64,000 bases of DNA from Paraspadella gotoi (Eukaryota > Chaetognatha): contig CM119270.1 of the NCBI GenBank assembly GCA_051294375.1, positions 17,953,710 through 18,017,709 on the forward strand, written 5' to 3'. The notes beneath the pieces were generated by a model. It searched no databases and was not told where the DNA came from. It saw only the letters and a list, made by a program, of their open reading frames with translations. Below, piece by piece: positions 60,073 through 64,000 of this stretch (the first letter of the stretch is position 1; every line of letters begins with the position of its first letter). Made by a program: the position numbers and the translations under genes.

Positions 60073-60442
60073 TCCTTTCAGATAAAACAAAATACTTTAC
60101 AACGAAATTCATTCCTAAAGTACTTTCAGGTTTAACAGCAATAAATAAATGAGCCATTGACTATTTTAGTGTAGTAATAAACGTAAATGTAAATGTAAGC
60201 CCGGAGGCAACTTGCCGACTCGGTCGTTTAAAACCCTTTCATGAACCGCCAAGGCCAAGGCCCTTACCTCTGCCTTGGTAAGTTATCTCTTCCCTTTTCA
60301 TCCTCATCTTTCGGTTTTATTTGTAAACCTCTTAGTAACTTCCCTTTTTTGCACTCGTTACAAAAAAAAAAAAAGAAAAGAACTTAATATACATTTCAAC
60401 GTTCGTTTTTATCCCCTGTTGGTTATTTCCCTTTCCCTTCTT

Positions 60443-60445
<3 letters not shown>

Positions 60446-60499
<54 letters not shown>

Positions 60500-60510
60500 C
60501 TCACTCTCTC
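60446..60510. repeat. (CT)n microsatellite
   Basis: CT tract at the junction between inverted block B and the single-copy flank. Confidence 0.95.
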
Positions 60511-60592
60511 TCTCACTCTGTTTTCAATTAGACCTATTTTTAAAATGTTTTTTATTCGTCGGGAAGGCAAAAACTAGCCGGAGACGCTTGGA

Positions 60593-60623
60593 TGACGTCA
60601 GAGAATCGTCAAAAATAACGTCA
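60593..60623. promoter_or_regulatory. Pair of CRE-like motifs
   Basis: TGACGTCA at 60593-60600 (full palindromic ATF/CREB site) and TAACGTCA at 60616-60623. No transcript start is evident nearby. Confidence 0.3.
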
Positions 60624-60830
60624 CTATTTTAACAGTCATAATTAAATCATGAAGATTTTATAGATATTAACATGTCCAACCTTTTTTCATTTGTTTCGAT
60701 GTCATTGAATGTCTTGCGTTACCGACGTCGATTTCATCCATTTATTAATTAATTAATTAATTATACATGCCCAGAAATACAATTTCTCATCGCGTTGAAT
60801 GAATGACGTTATTTTCGGCGTCGACTTTCC

Positions 60831-60910
60831 GGCGTCATCCGGCGTCGTCCGAAGTCGTCAGATGTCTTCCGGCATCGTCGGGCGTTGTCCGGCATCGTCG
60901 GGCGTCATCC
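60831..60910. repeat. Eight-unit 10-bp tandem repeat
   Basis: Eight consecutive units in exact 10-base register, consensus GGCGTCGTCC, with variants at up to four positions (for example GGCATCGTCG, GAAGTCGTCA). It is GC-rich inside AT-rich sequence. Because 10 is not a multiple of 3, a coding role would need all frames and is unlikely. Confidence 0.85.
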
Positions 60911-62839
60911 GGCTTCAGAGCGACGCGATTTTTTTTTTCCCGGGCGCTCGAATCCACGTGATTCGTCTCGAAGTCGATTTTCCCTCCTCCGTCTCTGTCA
61001 CACACAAAATTCCATTTCTCACTCACACACTCACGCAAAAAAAAGACGCCGACCAGTGAAACAAACAAAATCTCACTCCAAAAAAAAAAAAAAGATAAAT
61101 AAATTCCATGACTCATTTGATAAAAAAAAAAATATCGTACTTTCTGTACTTTCTTTCATTTTTTTAGTTTATTAACGAAACAAACAATACAAACAACGAA
61201 GACAAATGTACAATAAAAAAGAGAGAGAGAAAAAAAGAAAAGAAAATAAAAAAAAATATGTAATGACGCTGCCCCTAATTTTTCCCTCCTCCCCTTCCTT
61301 CCTTTCCCCCCCCCCCACATTTTGTAAATAGTCTGTACTGTGTGAATTAGAAAACAAAAAAATACAGAAAAAAGAAAACGAATGTATCGATGATTTCAAA
61401 AGTTTTCATTCATAGAAAATATAATTACATGATGCACAAACTAATTAAAACAAAAACAAAAAAAACAAACCTTTCCTGTTGTACAAGATTTTTTTTTTCG
61501 CCTCCTTTCATTATTTTTTTCCATTTCAATCCGAGAAATTTCGCATCGTTAGGTTTTTACTGTACGTAGGGGGTTTTCTCCCCCCCCCCCACGTTTTCAT
61601 TCGATTCGAAACAAAGTAGCAAGATAGAATACAGTGCGTACCAGTTAGTTCGAAAAATCATGGGGCTTTAGTGGAAAATAGGAGTAAAAAAAACGTTGAT
61701 TGGAACTGTGGTTTCTCTTTTAAAATAAAATTTGGGTACGATAGCAGTTTATTGGCCAGTTCAGCGTAGTCCAGATAATTCACAATATATATTCACGTTT
61801 TACGAAAGTGAAAACCGAGAGATTCGTCGATAGAATGTGTATGAAAGATAGGTTATCAGGTAATATACGCATTTCAAATATAAATGTAAATGTTATTGAG
61901 TTCATTATCCATTAATTATTTTTAGCACTATTATTTAGCATTATTAGTCTATTATTTTGCCATTTTTCAGTCAGTTGTAAAAGTCGTTAAGAACTACGAA
62001 GCTAAAAAAAACATATTTCAAATTAGAAAAATACTGCTAATTTTTAATAATTATTTAAAATCGGTTGTATCTTCTTTGCAGGTTTGATAAAACTGGTCGT
62101 TTCGCCAAAAGCATTTTAAACGTCGAAAAATATTGTCTGTGTGAATGAAATGAAGGCAGTTATAGTATAAAGAAAAAATTATAAGAAACAGTACAATGTC
62201 TAGCAAAAGACTAGTATAATCCTAAAAATTTGAAAAAAAAAAATCGAAACAGCAAACTGCTCACTTGTTTGAATAGGACATAGAGGGCAATCAAAAACAG
62301 CGTTACCCAGAAAACTATTACCGAGTTAAAACAAGAACACTTTAGTTATTTTTTAGCTAAGTAATCTATAAAATATTAACGCAATCAACATTAAATATTA
62401 AAAATTTCTCACCGTAAGAGGGAGTTTTGCGGGCGGAATTTTTTATTCCAATTTGATCGTTCATCTTTGGAATTTGAGGCAAAGAAACAGAGAGATCCGA
62501 ATCGCGAGGTTTATCTGACATTCGAGGTATTTTAATGATTAATAATGAGTTAATATATCAAATATATATTAACATATTATGATAAGTATTTTGTATTATT
62601 TACCCGATAACAGAGATTCCGCTCTTTTCGTCCACCAAGCTGAAAGATTGAGACGAAAGCGTTTTTTTTGTTTTTAATAAATCAATTAATTAATTATTCA
62701 ATCAAAATTAGTAATAGTATACTCACTGTTTCTCTTTTCGATGTCCCGATAGTGATAATTTTGAATTGACATTTTCGGTCTCAAGATGTAACCTGAAAAA
62801 AACGATATTGTGGTGGTATATTCACACCGCCTCATGTCC

Positions 62840-63075
62840 GCCTTCCTTCAGCCAAATCCATTGGCTCAGAGTGGGAACACACCATCCCAGGCGTAGTGTT
62901 CCATCCACAGTCCTAACGACTTCCCTCTGCGTTGGCAAAGAGAGACCGTCCGAGGGTAACCGCGCCAGTGACTGGAGGCGTCACTGAGGGTCGGAAGCTC
63001 CCAAAGTCAACAGTGAGATGCCCCCTCCCAATGGGCATCACAGGCAACCCGGCTGTTGCCATAATATACAATTTT
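62840..63075. other. Hairpin-rich GC island
   Basis: GC-rich segment in AT-rich surroundings containing five perfect inverted repeats in series: AGCCAA/TTGGCT (62850-62866), GGAACAC/GTGTTCC (62874-62902), CAGTGAC/GTCACTG (62966-62986), GATGCCC/GGGCATC (63017-63039) and GGCAAC/GTTGCC (63043-63060). Both strands carry open frames of about 63 codons (62932-63123 plus, 62913-63107 minus) with no homology I recognise. A structured RNA gene or a short interspersed element are the main options. Confidence 0.45.
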
Positions 63076-63479
63076 CCGAAACCAGGACTGACATTAATCA
63101 GGGTCAATGATATATTTCAATAAATAAATTGATACATCATTAAGTAAATAACCATACCGCTTGTGATTATGTTTGAAGAAAGAAATGAAATGATAATCGC
63201 CGCTCTTAAAAGATAATGTTGACGATTGTCTCTCTGATTGATCATGGTGACCTTAAAAACAAAAAAATAAGTCGAAGAAGACACGAATGAAGGAAATCCA
63301 TCAAGCCGCTAAATGGTCTTATTAAAAATAATAATATCCAATCAAACGGAATTAAATACTATGAGACACAGCGCGAGTAAGTTCTCCACGTTTAAATCAC
63401 AGATATATTACTACTATGTATAATAGCAATACTATATTAATATAAGCGCCAAGTCCCGTTATTTATTACCGGAGACAAC

Positions 63480-63690
63480 TATCTCGAAGAGTTGGATCGC
63501 CGACCCTTGCAAATTTTCGCCCAACAACGACCTGCCTTCCCTCATCCGCGGACAATAAACGGCCCACGAAAACTTTCCCCAGCGCCGAGCGCCAAAAGAC
63601 GTCACTGGACCGCCAATGACGTCAAGGCGCCGCAGCGGGGGCCCCTCGCGGTGCCCGGAGGCGCCAGGCGGTCCCGTCGTTTAGTTCCCC
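63480..63690. promoter_or_regulatory. CpG-rich promoter-like island with CCAAT and CRE motifs
   Basis: GC-rich, CpG-dense segment with GACGTCAC (63598-63605), CCAAT (63613-63617) immediately overlapping TGACGTCA (63617-63624), and GGGGCCCC-type sequence after it. This resembles a proximal promoter. The downstream GA tract and lack of a TATA box leave direction and start site unknown. Confidence 0.35.
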
Positions 63691-63780
63691 TTTTCGTCTT
63701 CATTTGGAGGAAAAACTTTTTTTTTCGAAAATTAGATGCCCGAGGGAATTTTTTTCTTTTTTTGGAGGAAAGAGAGAAAA

Positions 63781-63889
<109 letters not shown>

Positions 63890-64000
63890 GCGAGGCTTGG
63901 GGTAGAATCGGAGTTTATTGCGACATAGCGCTCATAAAGAAGATAAGGAGAGACTGCTGATCAGGTTGTTTAGCTCTTTGTCAGTTTGTCTTGATGTCAG

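Larger units (their letters stand above)
52991..60370. repeat. Block B, copy 3 (inverted, noisy)
   Basis: Inverted block B continuing from inverted block A. It has heavy indels plus substitutions compared with the clean copies. Alignment to the start of block B is clear to about 60280 and fades through 60370, where a CT microsatellite begins. It contains a 10-N gap at 56004-56013 with duplicated flanks. No coding exon was recognised. Confidence 0.75.

Noticed and set aside
1-60370. A biological three-fold tandem and palindromic amplification of the locus
   Set aside because: Shared errors between palindrome arms, the sharp clean/noisy boundary and contradictory flanks at gaps favour assembly artefact. 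A real duplication cannot be excluded without reads.

Overview
The window is a low-GC eukaryotic, probably animal, genomic scaffold. It has spliced genes with GT-AG introns, very long AT-rich introns, dense microsatellites (GA/CT, ATTT, ATC/ATG and GAC triplets), TTAGG/TTTAGG-like degenerate repeats and no bacterial-style operons. An arthropod is my best guess, from the TTAGG-like tract, the microsatellite load and the TCAGT motifs, but nothing fixes the taxon.

Most of the 64 kb is one locus written several times. Three blocks recur. Block A is about 8.4 kb at 1-8400, again at 21751-30240 and 38736-45880, and inverted at 45883-52990. Block B is about 7.5 kb at 14010-21750, again at 31149-38735, and inverted at 52991 to about 60370. 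Block C (8290-13984) is an inverted repeat around a 1.7 kb core. Some stretches are clean and some carry dense one-base indels. The clean stretches are 9399-12871, about 30241-31123, 14010-18430, 31149-35569 and probably 60400-64000. 14010-18430 and 31149-35569 appear letter-for-letter identical for 4421 bases and then lose similarity abruptly. The inverted A/B copy shares private indels with the forward copy beside it. Together with 25-N and 10-N gaps whose flanks overlap or abut, this points to a scaffold gap-filled with raw, partly folded-back long reads. Real copy number is probably one or two haplotypes.

Under the noise, block A holds consecutive exons of one gene. It reads on the minus strand in the three forward copies and on the plus strand in the inverted copy. 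In order: a GC-rich exon of about 1.06 kb coding a low-complexity intracellular region (Thr, Asn, His, Glu/Asp tracts and a PPSY motif), a 269-bp exon ending in an acidic stretch, a 122-bp exon coding a single transmembrane helix, a 66-bp exon with tandem N-glycosylation sequons, and an exon of about 87 bp coding VDLTEEVFGRRF. Splice phases agree across all four junctions (1, 0, 2, 2). This is a type II membrane protein. Its short juxtamembrane ectodomain resembles the start of the dipeptidyl-peptidase-like family (DPP6/DPP10/DPP4), a tentative assignment. A possible further upstream exon lies in block C. I find no catalytic-domain exons; block B looks intronic.

Other items: a GC-rich element of about 210 bp in three copies in block C, with a cUUCGg hairpin and one compensatory base-pair change; a 250-bp GC-rich island at 62.8-63.1 kb with five perfect short hairpins; an in-register array of eight 10-bp units at 60.8 kb; a CCAAT plus CRE promoter-like cluster at 63.6 kb; and a conserved 61-nt hairpin in block B.
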